DNA from: Massilia frigida
GTDB taxonomy: Bacteria; Pseudomonadota; Gammaproteobacteria; Burkholderiales; Burkholderiaceae_D
Reading direction: 5' to 3'
DNA length: 64,000 bases
Assembly (NCBI RefSeq): GCF_011682175.1
Contig: NZ_WHJG01000010.1
Span: 1 to 64,000, forward strand
Shown: one piece after another, positions 1-9,301 of the stretch
How the letters are laid out: the number at the start of each line of letters is the position of its first letter
How positions within the stretch are numbered: the first letter of the stretch is position 1
Program-made: the position numbers and the translations under genes
Notes under the pieces: generated by a model
What the model was told of the DNA's origin: nothing
Database searches by the model: none
What the model saw: only the letters and a program-made list of their open reading frames with translations

Positions 1-554
1 CGCGCCGCGGCCGGCGGGGGGGGCGGCGGCGCGGGCGGCGGGGGCGGCGGCGTGGGCGGCGTCGGCGGCGGAACAGTCGGGGTTGGCGTTGGCGTCGGAA
101 CAGTCGGCTTCGGCCCCGTCGGTGTCGGAACTGTCGGCGTCGGAATTGTCGGCGTCGGAACAGTCGGTGTCGGAACCGTCGGTGTCGGAACCGTCGGTGT
201 CGGAACCGTCGGCGTCGGAACGGCCGGTGTTGGAACAGTCGGTGTCGGAACGGTCGGCGTTGGCACCACCGGGGTTGGAACTGGCGTGGGCACCGGGGCC
301 GGCATGGTCGGCGTGGGCAAAATCACCGGCGGCGTTGCCACCGAGGGCAGGGTTGAGCTGACGCTGCCACCACCGCTACTGCCGCCGCCGCCGCAGGCGG
401 CCAATACGGTGGTCGACAACAGCGCGGTGGCCGCCGTGGCCAGCGACACGCCGCCTATTTCTTCATTTCCAGCAACATCAAGCTGGATGGTTGGGGTCTT
501 GTCGTCCAGATCGACATCAGCGCTAGCTGCGTCGAGTACTTGTTGTTCTTGCAT
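1..554 (-). CDS. Lipoprotein-like N-terminus with Pro/Thr repeat linker (partial, runs off left edge)
   Basis: The minus strand is open from an ATG at 552-554 to the window edge, about 184 codons. The first 35 residues are acidic and polar (starting MQEQQVLDAASADVDLDDK). A hydrophobic alanine/leucine stretch follows and ends in a lipobox-like LAAC at residues 51-54, then a run of glycines. Beyond that comes a long linker of PTPTVPTPT-type repeats (about 76-290) turning into a run of prolines. The folded domain lies outside the window, so the function cannot be named. The repeat linker resembles those of the two lipoproteins at 56.5-60.6 kb. The acidic N-terminus lacks the basic n-region expected of a signal peptide, so either the start is downstream or export is unusual. 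Confidence 0.6.
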   Translation of the reverse strand, partial: MQEQQVLDAASADVDLDDKTPTIQLDVAGNEEIGGVSLATAATALLSTTVLAACGGGGSSGGGSVSSTLPSVATPPVILPTPTMPAPVPTPVPTPVVPTPTVPTPTVPTPAVPTPTVPTPTVPTPTVPTPTVPTPTIPTPTVPTPTGPKPTVPTPTPTPTVPPPTPPTPPPPPPAPPPPPPAAA

Positions 555-810
555 GAAATTATCCCGGGATGTCCACAACCAGAGATAGTAGATGATTAGC
601 GGAAACAAATAAACGCGAAGGTTTGTTTATTTTGTAACAACCCAGTGTTTTTCTACTTCTTTGCAACACTGTTTCATGCGGGGAGGGTCGAAAGCGAGGA
701 AATCTGACTAAGCGGCAAAGGAAAATGCATTACCCTAAAGACATTATCTTAAATGCATCATTGCATTGTGCGCCGGACCACCATCGCGGTGCCCGGCGCG
801 CAGGGCGGCT

Positions 811-2043
811 TTAGCGGGCCATGCCGAACGGATCGTCGATGGTGTGGGCCGGTTCCGTGAACCACTTCGGTCCGGTCTCCGTCATATAGAAGTGGTCTTC
901 ATGGCGCACGCCGAATTCGCCCGGAATGCAGATCATCGGCTCGTTCGAGAAGCACATCCCGACATCGAGCGGCGTGCTGTCGCTGCCGACCAGGTAAGGC
1001 CACTCGTGGATATCCATGCCGATCCCGTGGCCGGTGCGGTGCGGCAGGCCGGGCAGCTTGTAGCCGGGACCGAAGCCATTCGATTCGAGCGAGACACGCG
1101 CCGCCGCATCGACCTCGCGGCACGGCACGCCCAGTTGCGCCGCCGCGAACGCGGCCAGTTGCGCCGCCTTCTCCGCATTCCACACAAAGCGCTGGCGCTC
1201 GCTGATCTCGCCGAACACATAGGTGCGCGTGATGTCCGAGATGTAGCCATGCACCTGGCAGCCGGTATCGATCAGCACCACGTCGCCTGGCGTCAGGGTC
1301 TGCGCATAACTGACGCCGTGCGGATAGGCGGTCGCCTCGCCGAACAGCACGATGCAAAAATACGAACCCGGCGCACCCACCTTGCGGTGCGCGCGCGCGA
1401 TGAAGTCGCTCACCTCGACCGTGGTGATCCCCTCATGCAGGATGCTGGCGGCAGCCTTGTGCACTTCGAGCGTCATATCCTTCACGCGCTGCATCAGGGC
1501 GATTTCGGCAGGCGACTTGCGCGCGCGGCAGAATGCGGTGACCGTTTTGGCGTTTTCCAGCGCGTAGCCCGCCGCCAGTGGACGAATGCCGTCGGCGATG
1601 AAGAAAGCGGCGCTCTCGCAGATGCCGATGCGTGGCGGCGCGGCCGCATCGGGACCGATGCCCATGCGTTGCAACACGTCGATGAACAGCTGGTAGGGGC
1701 TCTCGTGCTCCTCCCAGCAATTGACCTTGCCCTTGACCAGCATGAAGTCGGTCAGCGAACCTTCCTCGAACACCGGCGCAATGTATTCAAGGCTGCCTGT
1801 GGCTGGCAGGATCGCGCCCACCATGCGTTCGCTGGCATACCACTTGGTGCCCGTGAAGTAGCGCATGTTGGTGCCCGCGTTCAGGAACACCGCGCCGATG
1901 CCCTGCTCGCGCATGAAGGCCTGGGCCCTGGCGATGCGCTGCTCGTGTTCTTCCTTGCCGATCGGGGTCATCCCGCCGGTCATGTCGGACAAGGCGGCCA
2001 GCGCCTCGTCCATGCTTTTTCCACCAATATTCATCGCGCTCAT
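811..2043 (-). CDS. M24 family metallopeptidase (Xaa-Pro peptidase/creatinase fold)
   Basis: A 410-residue protein with a creatinase-like N-terminal domain (about 30-175) and a C-terminal pita-bread domain (about 180-400). All five expected metal ligands are visible: D259 and D270 (VLIDTGCQVHGYISDITRTY), H339 in HRTGHGIG, E368 in SNEP and E382 in RHED. That supports an active dinuclear metal hydrolase cleaving dipeptides, X-Pro bonds or an amidine/amide compound. No signal peptide is seen, so it is probably cytoplasmic. Its ATG overlaps the TGA of the TRAP large permease (ATGA), so it is translationally coupled and probably acts on what that transporter imports. M24 members include ectoine hydrolase and creatinase as well as peptidases, so the substrate is open. 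Confidence 0.88.
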   Translation of the reverse strand: MSAMNIGGKSMDEALAALSDMTGGMTPIGKEEHEQRIARAQAFMREQGIGAVFLNAGTNMRYFTGTKWYASERMVGAILPATGSLEYIAPVFEEGSLTDFMLVKGKVNCWEEHESPYQLFIDVLQRMGIGPDAAAPPRIGICESAAFFIADGIRPLAAGYALENAKTVTAFCRARKSPAEIALMQRVKDMTLEVHKAAASILHEGITTVEVSDFIARAHRKVGAPGSYFCIVLFGEATAYPHGVSYAQTLTPGDVVLIDTGCQVHGYISDITRTYVFGEISERQRFVWNAEKAAQLAAFAAAQLGVPCREVDAAARVSLESNGFGPGYKLPGLPHRTGHGIGMDIHEWPYLVGSDSTPLDVGMCFSNEPMICIPGEFGVRHEDHFYMTETGPKWFTEPAHTIDDPFGMAR

Positions 2044-3728
2044 TTCTTTTTAGGGTCAGGGTCGGTATCGGTCGAGAAATTCAGCTCCGGGGTGCTGTCT
2101 TCCTCTTTCTTGTCGGCGCCGTTAGCGGGAAGCTTCAGCGGTTCCGCTTCGGCGGCCGGGGTGTCGATGTGCAGCTCGAGGTCCTCTTTCATGTCGACCT
2201 TCGATTCCACCGACACCAGGTGCGGGAAGGCGATGATCAGGCCGACCATGATCACCTGGATCACCACGAACGGAATGGCGCCCCAGTAAATGTCGGATGT
2301 CTTGACCTCTTTCGGTGCCACCGAGCGCAGATAGAATAGCGCAAATCCGAACGGCGGGTGCATGAAGGACGTCTGCATGTTCACGCCCAGCAGCACGCCG
2401 AACCAGACCAGGTCGACGCCCATCTTGTTCGCCACCGGCCCGACCAGCGGCACCAGGATGAAGGCCAGCTCGAAGAAATCGAGGAAGAAGGCCAGTACGA
2501 AAAACATGATGTTGACGACCAGCAGAAAACCATTCACGCCGCCCGGGAGGCTGGTCAACAGGTGCTCGACCCACAGGTCGCCGTTCACGCCGCGGAACAC
2601 CAGCGCAAACACGGTCGATCCGATCAGGATGAACATGACGAAGCAGGCCAGGCGGGTGGTCGAATTCATGGCTTGCTTGAGCAGGCTCCATGACAGGCGG
2701 CCGTTCAGCATGGCCAGCAAGATGGCGCCCATCGCGCCCATGCCGCCGCCTTCGGTTGGGGTGGCGATGCCGACGAAAATCGTCCCCAGCACCAGGAAGA
2801 TCAGCGCCAGCGGCGGCACCATCACGAACACCACGCGGTCGGCCATGCGCGAGAGCAGGCCGAGTTTCAGGCGGCGGTTGACCAGCGCGAATGCAAACGT
2901 GAGCATCACGCCCACGGCGGTCGAGTAGATCCCCGCTTCGTCCGGGGCCAGTTGCGGGTGGCTCGCGCGCAGGATGGCGGCGGCCGCGAACGCAATCGCC
3001 ACCGTGGCGGCGACCATGGCCAGCAGCGAGCGCGCGCCGCTGTCGCCGTTCGGCTCGCCCAGGTTGCGCGCTTCGAGCGGCAGCGCCGGCACGTGGGTGG
3101 GCTTGAAGATCGACAGGGCCAGCACATAGCCGGCGTACATCGCGGTGAGCAGCAGCCCCGGGATGAAAGCCGCCTTGTACATGTCGCCCACCGATTGGCC
3201 CAGCTGGTCGGCCATCACGATCAGCACCAGCGAGGGCGGGATGATCTGGGCCAGCGTGCCGGAGGCGGCGATCACGCCGGAGGCGAGGCGCTTGTCGTAC
3301 CCGTAGCGCAGCATCACCGGCAGCGAAATGAGTCCCATCGAGATCACCGACGCGGCCACCACGCCGGTCGTCGCGGCCAGCAGCGCGCCGACGAAAATGA
3401 CCGCATAGGCTACGCCGCCGCGTATCGGGCCGAATAGCTGGCCGATGGTGTCGAGCAGGTCCTCCGCCATCCCCGACCTTTCCAGGATCAGGCCCATGAA
3501 GGTAAAGAAGGGAATCGCCAGCAGGTTTTCGCTGCCCATGATGCCGAAGATCCGGTTGGGCAGTGCCTGCAGCAGTTCGGGCTTGAGCAGCCCCAGTTCA
3601 ATGCCGACCAGGCCGAAAAACAGGCCGTTGGCGGCCAGTGAGAATGCGACCGGAAAACCCGATAGCAAGAAGATGACCAGCGCCCCAAACATGATGGGTG
3701 CCAGATTGGCGATGATGAATTGTTCCAT
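2040..3728 (-). CDS. TRAP transporter large permease (DctM-like)
   Basis: A 562-residue, very hydrophobic protein with the DctM pattern of repeated membrane helices. It opens with a first helix near MEQFIIANLAPIMFGALVI and carries conserved GxxP-type loops such as ATPTEGGGMGA. It is longer than the usual roughly 430 residues because of a central insertion (about 205-300) and a charged, non-membrane C-terminal tail (about 515-562, ending in DPDPKKK). In TRAP systems this subunit is the sodium-coupled importer in the inner membrane. It lies 33 bases after the small permease and overlaps the M24 peptidase. The long form recalls the mannitol/chloroaromatic branch of the family, but the substrate is not known. 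Confidence 0.9.
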   Translation of the reverse strand: MEQFIIANLAPIMFGALVIFLLSGFPVAFSLAANGLFFGLVGIELGLLKPELLQALPNRIFGIMGSENLLAIPFFTFMGLILERSGMAEDLLDTIGQLFGPIRGGVAYAVIFVGALLAATTGVVAASVISMGLISLPVMLRYGYDKRLASGVIAASGTLAQIIPPSLVLIVMADQLGQSVGDMYKAAFIPGLLLTAMYAGYVLALSIFKPTHVPALPLEARNLGEPNGDSGARSLLAMVAATVAIAFAAAAILRASHPQLAPDEAGIYSTAVGVMLTFAFALVNRRLKLGLLSRMADRVVFVMVPPLALIFLVLGTIFVGIATPTEGGGMGAMGAILLAMLNGRLSWSLLKQAMNSTTRLACFVMFILIGSTVFALVFRGVNGDLWVEHLLTSLPGGVNGFLLVVNIMFFVLAFFLDFFELAFILVPLVGPVANKMGVDLVWFGVLLGVNMQTSFMHPPFGFALFYLRSVAPKEVKTSDIYWGAIPFVVIQVIMVGLIIAFPHLVSVESKVDMKEDLELHIDTPAAEAEPLKLPANGADKKEEDSTPELNFSTDTDPDPKKK

Positions 3729-3761
3729 GTGTCCCTGACCGAAGTGGCTGTGCGTGCTGCG

Positions 3762-4352
3762 CTAAGTGATCTTGTTGGCGGCTTTGATCGCGTCGATTTC
3801 GTCCTGCGGCGTGACCACCTGCTTGCTGAACGAGCTGGCGTCGATGCGGCCGGCCAGGAAGGCGATGCGCTTGATGATTTCGGAGACGCCCTGCAGGACG
3901 AGCAGCGCAAAGGCCAGCGGCACCAGCAGTTTGGCGGGCCAGACGATCAGGCCACCGGCATTGCTCGACATTTCGGCGCTTTCGATGGAAATGCGGGCGA
4001 AGGGAATGCCGTACCAGAGGATCAGCAGCGAGACGGGCAGCAGGAACAGCAGATAGCCGAACAGGTCGATCCAGACCTGGGTGCGCTTCGAGAAGTGGCC
4101 GACGATGACGTCGATGCGCACATGCTCGTCGCGCTTGAGGGTGTAGGCGGAAGCGAGCATGAACATGGCGCCGTACAGGTACCACTGGATTTCGAGCCAG
4201 GCATTGGAGCTGGTATGGAAGACGTAGCGGATCAGGGCATTGCCGGCGCAGATGACGACCGCGGCCAGCAAGGCCCAGCTGACGACGCTGGCGATCTTCT
4301 CATTGAGAGTGTCGATCGCGCGCGACAGCGGGATCAAAAGTGACGTGAGCAT
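3762..4352 (-). CDS. TRAP transporter small permease (DctQ-like)
   Basis: A 196-residue protein with four predicted membrane helices (about 18-40, 55-75, 98-120, 145-165), as in DctQ subunits. I chose the ATG at 4350-4352 (MLTSLLIPLSRAI) because the upstream extension in the same frame is arginine-rich, unlike the family, and because a GGAG lies about 11 bases upstream. It heads the operon DctQ-DctM-M24. The periplasmic binding protein that normally accompanies these two permeases is absent on both sides: argH lies immediately upstream, behind a terminator. Confidence 0.85.
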   Translation of the reverse strand: MLTSLLIPLSRAIDTLNEKIASVVSWALLAAVVICAGNALIRYVFHTSSNAWLEIQWYLYGAMFMLASAYTLKRDEHVRIDVIVGHFSKRTQVWIDLFGYLLFLLPVSLLILWYGIPFARISIESAEMSSNAGGLIVWPAKLLVPLAFALLVLQGVSEIIKRIAFLAGRIDASSFSKQVVTPQDEIDAIKAANKIT

Positions 4353-4389
4353 GGTGCTGGTATCTCCAGTAGTTTCAAACAAAATGTTC

Positions 4390-4431
4390 AAAAACAAGCA
4401 CAGTCGCCGGCGTCTGCTGCGCCGGTCGACT
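4390..4431 (-). terminator. Rho-independent terminator after argH
   Basis: Read on the minus strand, this is an 11-bp GC-rich stem (arms 4420-4431 and 4402-4412, one bulged base, 7-base loop) followed by a T-rich run (complement of 4390-4398). It lies 28 bases past the argH stop and just before the TRAP operon. The TRAP operon is therefore probably separately transcribed or fed by read-through. Confidence 0.75.
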
Positions 4432-4458
4432 AAAAACAGGTCACTGATGGTGCTGCGC

Positions 4459-5856
4459 CTACCCCGCCAGCTGGGCGCGCACGCGGGCAATCGCCGCGCG
4501 CACCTGGCGTGGCGCGGTGCCGCCCACATGGTCGCGCGCCGCCACCGAGCCTTCCAGGGTCAGCACCGCGAACACGTCGTCGCCGATCAGGTCCGAAAAC
4601 TCGCGCAGCTTATCGAGCGACATCTCGGACAAATCGCATTCGAGGTCGTCGCAGGCCCGCACCGCGCGCGCCACCGCTTCGTGGGCATCGCGGAACGGCA
4701 AGCCTTTCTTGACCAGGTAGTCGGCCAGGTCGGTCGCGGTGGCGTAGCCTTGCAGGGCGGCGGCGCGCATGGCGTCCGGCTTGACCGTGATTCCGCCGGC
4801 CATGTCGGCAAAAATGCGCAGCGTGTCGACCAGCGTGTCGACGGTATCGAACAGCGGCTCCTTGTCTTCCTGGTTATCCTTGTTGTAGGCCAGCGGCTGG
4901 CCCTTCATCAGGGTCAGGAGGCCGGTCAGGTGGCCGTAGACACGGCCGGTTTTACCGCGCGCCAGTTCCGGCACGTCCGGGTTTTTCTTTTGCGGCATGA
5001 TCGACGAGCCGGTGCAGAAGCGGTCGGCGATGTCGATGAAGCCGACCCGTGGACTCATCCAGATCACCAGTTCTTCGGACATGCGCGAGATGTGCGTCAT
5101 GATCAGCGCGCCGGCGGCGCAGAACTCGATCGCGAAATCGCGGTCCGAGACGGCGTCGAGCGAGTTGTGGCAGACGTCGTCGAAGCCGAGCGTGCGTGCC
5201 ACCCGTTCGCGGTCGATCGGGAAGGTGGTGCCGGCCAGCGCGGCGGCGCCCAGCGGCAGGCGGTTGACGCGCTTGCGGGCGTCCTGCATGCGTTCGACGT
5301 CGCGCCCGAACATTTCGACGTAGGCCAGCATGTGGTGGCCGAAGGTGATCGGCTGGGCCACCTGCATGTGGGTGAAGCCCGGCATGATGGTGTCGGCATT
5401 CTGTTCGGCCAGGTCGGTCAAGGCCAGGCGCAGGCCATTCAGCAGCACCACGATGTCGTCGATGGCGGCGCGTACGTACAGGCGGATGTCGGTGGCCACC
5501 TGGTCGTTGCGCGAGCGTCCGGTGTGCAGGCGCTTGCCGGCGTCGCCAACCAGTTCGGTCAGGCGCTTCTCGATATTGAGGTGGACGTCTTCCAGGTCGA
5601 GCAGCCATTCGAAGCTGCCGGCCTCGATTTCGCCCTTGATCTGGGCCATGCCGCGTTCGATTTCCGCACGGTCGGCGGCGCTGATGATGTTCTGGGCGGC
5701 CAGCATTTCGGCATGCGCGAGCGACCCGGCGATGTCGAACAGGGCCAGGCGTTTATCGAAAAAGACGGAAGCGGTGTAGCGTTTGACGAGGTCGGAGACA
5801 GGTTCGGAAAAGCGCGCCGACCAGGCTTCGCCCTTCTTTGAAAGTTGTGCGGTCAT
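4459..5856 (-). CDS. argH: Argininosuccinate lyase
   Basis: A 465-residue protein, the usual size for ArgH. It cleaves argininosuccinate to arginine and fumarate, the last step of arginine synthesis, in the cytoplasm as a homotetramer. The fumarase/aspartase superfamily signature [12 protein letters not shown] is at residues 283-294 and includes the catalytic serine loop. [13 protein letters not shown] and a conserved TFGHHML segment lie further upstream. The C-terminal region with FRDAHE is also typical. It starts at [12 protein letters not shown]. It is divergent from the GNAT gene and followed by a strong terminator, so it looks monocistronic. Confidence 0.97.
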   Translation of the reverse strand: MTAQLSKKGEAWSARFSEPVSDLVKRYTASVFFDKRLALFDIAGSLAHAEMLAAQNIISAADRAEIERGMAQIKGEIEAGSFEWLLDLEDVHLNIEKRLTELVGDAGKRLHTGRSRNDQVATDIRLYVRAAIDDIVVLLNGLRLALTDLAEQNADTIMPGFTHMQVAQPITFGHHMLAYVEMFGRDVERMQDARKRVNRLPLGAAALAGTTFPIDRERVARTLGFDDVCHNSLDAVSDRDFAIEFCAAGALIMTHISRMSEELVIWMSPRVGFIDIADRFCTGSSIMPQKKNPDVPELARGKTGRVYGHLTGLLTLMKGQPLAYNKDNQEDKEPLFDTVDTLVDTLRIFADMAGGITVKPDAMRAAALQGYATATDLADYLVKKGLPFRDAHEAVARAVRACDDLECDLSEMSLDKLREFSDLIGDDVFAVLTLEGSVAARDHVGGTAPRQVRAAIARVRAQLAG

Positions 5857-6013
5857 GTGAAGAGTTCCTTTGCGTTACCTGATTATAAACAAGGAAAGCA
5901 GGCTGCGGGCAATTCCTGTTGGGGGTTGCACAGGTGTTCCGAATTCGCGCGTGGCCCTTGCGCTCGCAGCGAACGAAGGTAGAATTGTTTCTTTTAAAGG
6001 GATGCGCCCAGCC

Positions 6014-6439
6014 ATGTCCAATTTACAGATCAGTACCGACCGCTCGCAGCTCGACGTTCCGTTAATTTATCGCTTCCTGAGCGAGCAGTCGACCTGGGCC
6101 ATTGGTATTTCGCGACCGGTAGTGGAGCGCGCGATCGAGAACTCCCTGTGTTTCGGGGGCTACGTGGACGGGCGCCAGGTGGCGTTTGCGCGGGTGATCA
6201 CCGATTTTGCGACTTTTGGTAACTTGGTGGATGTGTTCGTGATTCCCGAGTACCGTGGGCGCGGGTATAGCAAGGAGTTGATGAAGACGGTGTTGGCGCA
6301 TCCGAGCTTGAAGGGCCTGCGCAGGCTGATGCTGGCCACGGGTGATGCGCATGCGCTGTATGCGCAGTTTGGATTCACGTCGCCGCAAAGGCCGGAGTCG
6401 CTGATGGAGCGGTATTTCCCGAATATCTACGTCAGTTAA
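6014..6439 (+). CDS. GNAT family N-acetyltransferase
   Basis: About 141 residues from the ATG at 6014 (MSNLQISTDRSQL). An alternative ATG lies four codons upstream, and AAAGGG sits just before both. The GNAT core is recognisable: beta strands around VAFARVITDFATFGNLVDVFV, then the acetyl-CoA binding loop IPEYRGRGYSKELM (Q/RxxGxG/A motif), and a C-terminal ALYAQFGF segment. The family transfers acetyl from acetyl-CoA to an amine; the acceptor cannot be told from sequence. It is divergent from argH, with about 157 bases between them. Confidence 0.85.
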   Translation: MSNLQISTDRSQLDVPLIYRFLSEQSTWAIGISRPVVERAIENSLCFGGYVDGRQVAFARVITDFATFGNLVDVFVIPEYRGRGYSKELMKTVLAHPSLKGLRRLMLATGDAHALYAQFGFTSPQRPESLMERYFPNIYVS

Positions 6440-6498
6440 CGACTCTTTTCATTGGTTCGGCGAAGCGCACCACATTTAATACCGCTATTTTATGAACC

Positions 6499-6618
6499 GT
6501 CGTTCCTGCCATTGGCAGAAACGACTTCCCGCGCAGGCGGGAACCTCATTCTGTGCTGTAGCCGCAGGCTAAACTACGGACTTGGGGGGAACGCATGCGT
6601 TCCCGCCTGCGCGGGAAC
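6499..6618. repeat. REP-like double palindrome, copy 1
   Basis: This intergenic unit consists of a 12-bp inverted repeat (6499-6510/6514-6525, one mismatch, TGCC..GGCA core) followed at once by a second palindrome (6526-6543, TTCCCGC/GCGGGAA). After about 40 bases there is a further GAACGCATGCGTTC palindrome and an inverted copy of the GC-rich arm (about 6598-6618). It lies between convergent genes (GNAT + and YfcC -), where it could act as a bidirectional transcription stop. Related copies occur at 16.8, 26.1, 36.5 and 54.8 kb. Confidence 0.75.
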
Positions 6619-6626
6619 GATGAAGG

Positions 6627-8015
6627 TCAACTCCAGTTCATCAAACACGGCGGAATCAGCAACAGCAGCGCCATCACAAAATACGCCAGTTGCAGCGGCA
6701 CCATCCACTTGGCCCAGGTCAGCCACGGAATGCGCGCCAGTGCCAGCACCCCCACCGTCACGCCCGAGGTGGGAATCATCGGCAAAGTCAGTTCCCCCAG
6801 CTGGAACGCCAGCACCGCGGTCTGGCGCGTGATGCCCACCAGGTCCGCCAGCGGCGCCATGATCGGCATGGTCAGCGCGGCCTGTCCCGTGCCCGAGTGA
6901 AGAAAGAAGTTAATCACCGTCTGGATGACGAACATCTTCTGCGCCGCGAACACCGGATTGGACGATTGCACCAGCGGCACCAGCGAATGCAGCATCGTGT
7001 CGATGATCTTGGCATCCTGCGCCAGGATCATGGTGCCGCGCGCCAGGGCGATCACCAGCGCGGTGCCGACCAGGTCGCGCGCACCGTGCAGGAAAGCGCC
7101 CACGAAGGCGTCGCTGTCGAGCCGCCCGATGACGCCGACCACGATCGCCATCACCAGGAACAGCGCGGCGATCTCGTTGATGTACCAGCCGTACTTGATC
7201 ACGCCGACCACCATCGCCGCCATGAAGCCGACGAACAGCAGCAGCACCGTGCCGTGGGTGAGCGTCATGCCGGTCAGGTTGCCGAGGGCGGCGCCGTCGC
7301 TTTCCTTGCGCTTGTCGAGATCGAGCGCGTAGGTGGGGCTGCGCGTCGGATCCTGCTTGATGCGCGCCGCGTACCACATCAGGAACGCGATGGTGAGCGC
7401 GGTCGCCACGAACCAGACGATCAGGCGGTAGCCCACGCCCGAAAACATCTCGATCCCGGCGATATTCTGCGCCACGCCCACATTAAAAGGATTGAGGAAG
7501 GCGGCCGCGAAGCCCACCTGCGCGCTGAGAAAGGGAATCGACACGCCGATGACCGAGTCGTAGCCCAGGGCCAGCGCCAGCGGCACGAAAATGAGCACGA
7601 ACGGAATCGACTCCTCGCTCATGCCGAAGGTGGCCCCGCCCAGCGAGAAGATGGTCACGAACACCGGAATGAGCATCGCCCGCACGAAGGCCGAATGGGT
7701 ATGCGCGCGCGCCACGCTGCGGATCATCGCGTCGAGCGCCTCGGTCTTTTGCAGCACCGCGAACGCGCCGCCGACGATCAGCACGAAGCCGATGATCTGG
7801 GCCGCTTCCTTGAAGCCTTTGATGGGCGCCATCATCAGCGCCACGAAACCCTGCGGATTACTCTGCACGTAGTGGAAGGAGGCCGGATCGATGCGCGGCT
7901 TGCCATCGACCAGCACCGTCTCGTACTGGCCGCCCGGCACCAGCCAGGTGGCCACGGCGATCATCGCCAGGATTAAAAACAGCAGGACGAAGGTATTGGG
8001 GATGCGCAGTTTCAT
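6627..8015 (-). CDS. YfcC family carrier (DcuC/ArcD-like membrane transporter)
   Basis: A 462-residue, very hydrophobic protein with about 11-12 membrane helices. It begins MKLRIPNTFVLLFLILAMIA followed by the WLVPGGQYE periplasmic loop typical of YfcC/C4-dicarboxylate-anaerobic-carrier relatives. HSGTGQAALTMPIMAPLADL and the LTLPMIPTSG segment near the C-terminus are also characteristic. The family includes arginine/ornithine-type and dicarboxylate carriers. The ATG at 8013-8015 overlaps the stop of the M14 gene (ATGA), so the two are translationally coupled. The longer frame upstream is arginine-rich shadow sequence. A role in moving arginine, ornithine or a related peptide is inferred from the neighbours. 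Confidence 0.85.
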   Translation of the reverse strand: MKLRIPNTFVLLFLILAMIAVATWLVPGGQYETVLVDGKPRIDPASFHYVQSNPQGFVALMMAPIKGFKEAAQIIGFVLIVGGAFAVLQKTEALDAMIRSVARAHTHSAFVRAMLIPVFVTIFSLGGATFGMSEESIPFVLIFVPLALALGYDSVIGVSIPFLSAQVGFAAAFLNPFNVGVAQNIAGIEMFSGVGYRLIVWFVATALTIAFLMWYAARIKQDPTRSPTYALDLDKRKESDGAALGNLTGMTLTHGTVLLLFVGFMAAMVVGVIKYGWYINEIAALFLVMAIVVGVIGRLDSDAFVGAFLHGARDLVGTALVIALARGTMILAQDAKIIDTMLHSLVPLVQSSNPVFAAQKMFVIQTVINFFLHSGTGQAALTMPIMAPLADLVGITRQTAVLAFQLGELTLPMIPTSGVTVGVLALARIPWLTWAKWMVPLQLAYFVMALLLLIPPCLMNWS

Positions 8016-9088
8016 TGGCTCAGCAGCTTTCCGGCGCGGAAAGCCACTGGTCCCGCGATCTTGCCGACCGCCATGCCGCGCAGCAGATGGCGGTGCGCGG
8101 TGCGGGCGAAGAACACGCCGTCGACACTGCAGCGCAAGGTCGTGGTGCGGCCGCTCACCGGTTCGACCAGGTCGGCGATGGCGTCGCCGGCCCTGACCTT
8201 TTCGCCCAGCTGCTTGAGGAATACCAGCACGCCGGCATGCGGCGCGGCGATCGGCTCCACGCCTTCGAGCGGGGTCGGTGCGCACAGGGGGGCGGGCAGC
8301 TCGGGCTGCGCCACGGCCAGCACGCCGGCATGCGCCAAAAACTGCAGCAGGGCGTGTGCATCGCGCTGGGCCAGTTCATAGCTCACGTCCATCTCGCCGC
8401 GCAGCTCCACGGTGGTCGACAGGCAGGCCGCTGGAATCGGAAAGCCCGGCCCGAAGTGCGCCGCCAGGTCCCACCACAGGCGGCTGCAAGCTTCGTCGAA
8501 CGGTTCTTCGCCGGCTTCGAGCGCCAGCAGTACCGCGTGCGCCTGCATCAGCGCCGACAGCGGCGCCACCGCCTCGGCCAGCGGGGTGCCTGCATATATA
8601 TGCAGTACCGCCTCGTTATCGCAGTGCAGATCGAGCACGATGTCGGCATCGATGGCCATCCCCAGCAGGATTTTCTTGAGCGCGTCGGCATCGGTTTTCG
8701 GCTGCCAGGCGCCGACCGATTCGCGCGCGTGGGCGCGGATCAGGGCCACGTTGGCCTCGGCGTCCGGCCCGAGCAAGCCTTCGAGCGAGGTTTTCAGGTC
8801 CTCGGCCACGTGCTTGTAGGCGCGGTTGAAATTGGTGCCGGTCGACAGGTCGAAGCGGCCGAAGGGCGCGCCGTGGATGGCCTGGGCCAGGCCGATGGGG
8901 TTGGCCGCCGGGACCAGGATGATCTCGCCGCGAATGCTGCCGGCCGCCTCCAGCGCCAGCAGTTCGGTGCGCAAAAACTGCGCCACCAGCATGGGCGGCA
9001 CTTCGTCCGCGTGCAGCGCGGCCTGGATATACACCTTCTTGCCGGTGCCCGGCGTACCGAAATGGAAACTGGCCAGTTGCGAGGACAT
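8012..9088 (-). CDS. Succinylglutamate desuccinylase/aspartoacylase-like M14 metalloenzyme
   Basis: About 358 residues. The zinc site of this branch is visible: H and E in ALHADEVPP near the N-terminus and the distal histidine in VLDLHCDNEAVLH. A C-terminal beta domain (about 270-358) is typical of these amidohydrolases. The family removes acyl groups from amino acids or trims peptides. The start at 9086-9088 (MSSQLASFHFG) is preferred because GGAGG lies eight bases upstream; an ATG 14 codons earlier has no such site. It is coupled to the YfcC carrier downstream and divergent from the cyanophycinase, so a substrate derived from arginine/aspartate polymers is plausible but unproven. Confidence 0.82.
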   Translation of the reverse strand: MSSQLASFHFGTPGTGKKVYIQAALHADEVPPMLVAQFLRTELLALEAAGSIRGEIILVPAANPIGLAQAIHGAPFGRFDLSTGTNFNRAYKHVAEDLKTSLEGLLGPDAEANVALIRAHARESVGAWQPKTDADALKKILLGMAIDADIVLDLHCDNEAVLHIYAGTPLAEAVAPLSALMQAHAVLLALEAGEEPFDEACSRLWWDLAAHFGPGFPIPAACLSTTVELRGEMDVSYELAQRDAHALLQFLAHAGVLAVAQPELPAPLCAPTPLEGVEPIAAPHAGVLVFLKQLGEKVRAGDAIADLVEPVSGRTTTLRCSVDGVFFARTAHRHLLRGMAVGKIAGPVAFRAGKLLSQ

Positions 9089-9301
9089 GCTGCTGTCCTC
9101 CAGGGAGATGCGATGGGTTTGTGCTTGCATGGTCGTGACCGTTAAATGACGTTAGCGGAAGTGTGGCATAAAAAGCCGCCGCCGCGCCGGGTGCATTTCT
9201 GGAATACGACATATTATTTCTGCGCGGGGTATCATCTTGCCTGCACATAACACCGGCTGCGCACTCCGCCGCCCGACCTACCGAATAAGGAAGAACCACC
9301 G

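Noticed and set aside
52-588. A Gly/Val-rich plus-strand frame at the left edge (VGVGTVGVGT repeats)
   Set aside because: It is the antisense of the Pro-Thr linker of the minus-strand lipoprotein gene; the minus strand has a lipobox and a normal coding pattern, the plus strand only the repeat.
766-2289. Long plus-strand frames over the M24 peptidase, over YfcC (6690-7976) and over the NHL lipoproteins (56668-58380 and 58581-60587)
   Set aside because: All are His/Arg/Gln/Ala-rich shadows of clear minus-strand genes with full active-site motifs or signal peptides. None has family features.
8012-9130. ATG at 9130 as start of the M14 enzyme
   Set aside because: No ribosome-binding site is present there, whereas a GGAGG lies eight bases before the ATG at 9088, and the extra 14 residues have no family match.
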